This document shows positions 5,125 through 5,379 of a stretch of DNA of 5,379 nucleotides, one piece after another; the stretch's first letter is position 1; every line of letters starts with the position of its first letter. Under the pieces are notes generated by a model that was not told the DNA's origin, did not search any database, and worked only from the letters and a program-made list of their open reading frames with translations. The translations under genes were made by a program, and so were the position numbers. The stretch covers positions 5,321 through 10,699 of the forward strand of contig DMPG01000274.1 of assembly GCA_003456055.1 (NCBI GenBank), read 5' to 3'. The DNA is from Bacteroidota bacterium (lineage in GTDB: Bacteria; Bacteroidota; Ignavibacteria; UBA10030; UBA8401).

Positions 5125-5379
5125 TTATACATTTGCACCGAGCATTTTCTGTACCAGCTTAATCAAGTCTGTAGGAGTAAATGGTTTTTCAATAATGATC
5201 CCGTTACCAAGTTCTTCCAATCGTGCTCGTGTTTCCGGTTCCAAGAATCCGCTCATGACAATGGTTTTGATCCTTGGTTTTATCGCTACGATCTCTTGAA
5301 TCACAGTTTCGCCCGATACCGTCGGCAGACCATAATCAGTGATGACGAGATCGATACGATCGTTATATTTTTTAAAGAG
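5125..5379 (-). CDS. C-terminal part of a response-regulator receiver domain (CheY-like protein or hybrid histidine kinase tail; runs off right edge)
   Basis: The last 84 residues of a minus-strand gene are visible, ending at TAA 5125-5127. The receiver-domain landmarks are in order: the phosphoacceptor Asp in LVITDYGLP (visible residue 15); the hydrophobic beta-4 strand with switch Ser in KTIVMSGF; and the conserved Lys-Pro in IIIEKPFTPTDLIKLVQKML. The protein ends ten residues after the KPFTP-DLI block with no linker or DNA-binding domain. It is therefore either a single-domain CheY-like regulator or, as the MSGF/KPFTP wording favours, the terminal receiver of a hybrid PAS-type sensor kinase. 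The N-terminal acidic pair and any kinase domains lie outside the window. The gene ends 284 bp before the adaptor start, so cotranscription or regulation of the exporter is possible but not shown. Confidence 0.88.
   Translation of the reverse strand, partial: LFKKYNDRIDLVITDYGLPTVSGETVIQEIVAIKPRIKTIVMSGFLEPETRARLEELGNGIIIEKPFTPTDLIKLVQKMLGANV

Noticed and set aside
5087..5299. A plus-strand 70-codon frame at the right end
   Set aside because: It is antisense to the receiver-domain fragment, which retains its Asp, Ser and Lys landmarks in order.
1..5379. CRISPR array, tRNA or rRNA gene, integrase or transposase
   Set aside because: No regularly spaced repeats, no tRNA-like cloverleaf or rRNA sequence, and no recombinase motifs were seen on either strand.

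Overview
The window reads almost entirely on the minus strand and looks like an ordinary Gram-negative chromosome segment of mid-range GC. The TolC-type outer-membrane gene shows an outer membrane is present. The style of the signal peptide (ending FLFSQ), the interspersed repeat bounded by GTCATTCTGA / TCAGAATGAC, and the N-terminal sequence of the left-edge gene suggest the Bacteroidota/Ignavibacteriota (FCB) group. That placement is a recollection-based inference and not firm.

Layout from right to left, in the direction of transcription. At the right edge (5125-5379) is the C-terminal part of a response-regulator receiver domain, either a CheY-like protein or the tail of a hybrid histidine kinase. 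A 284-bp intergenic stretch (4841-5124) follows and carries two adjacent hairpins. Next are a MacA/HlyD-type periplasmic adaptor (3551-4840) and a MacB/FtsX-type ABC permease (2151-3554), coupled by a 4-bp GTGA stop/start overlap. A 223-bp gap (1928-2150) holds a palindromic MITE/REP-like repeat. It is followed by a TolC-family outer-membrane efflux protein (467-1927). Directly behind tolC, and overlapping its end in another frame, is a 5'-truncated remnant of a DUF2238 (YjdF-like) membrane protein. At the left edge (1-158) is the N-terminus of a further gene, tentatively a PP2C/SpoIIE-type phosphatase.

The three central genes together form the trans-envelope parts of a tripartite ABC exporter: permease in the inner membrane, adaptor in the periplasm, TolC duct in the outer membrane. 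The dedicated ATP-binding subunit is not in the window and is not fused to the permease, so it must be encoded elsewhere or beyond the edges. The substrate cannot be read from the sequence.

I see no clear evidence of a previously undescribed system. The points most worth checking are the repeat in the permease-tolC gap, the DUF2238 remnant fused behind tolC, the ATPase-less exporter operon, the Asn/Asp-rich insertion in the permease, and the hairpin pair upstream of the adaptor gene.
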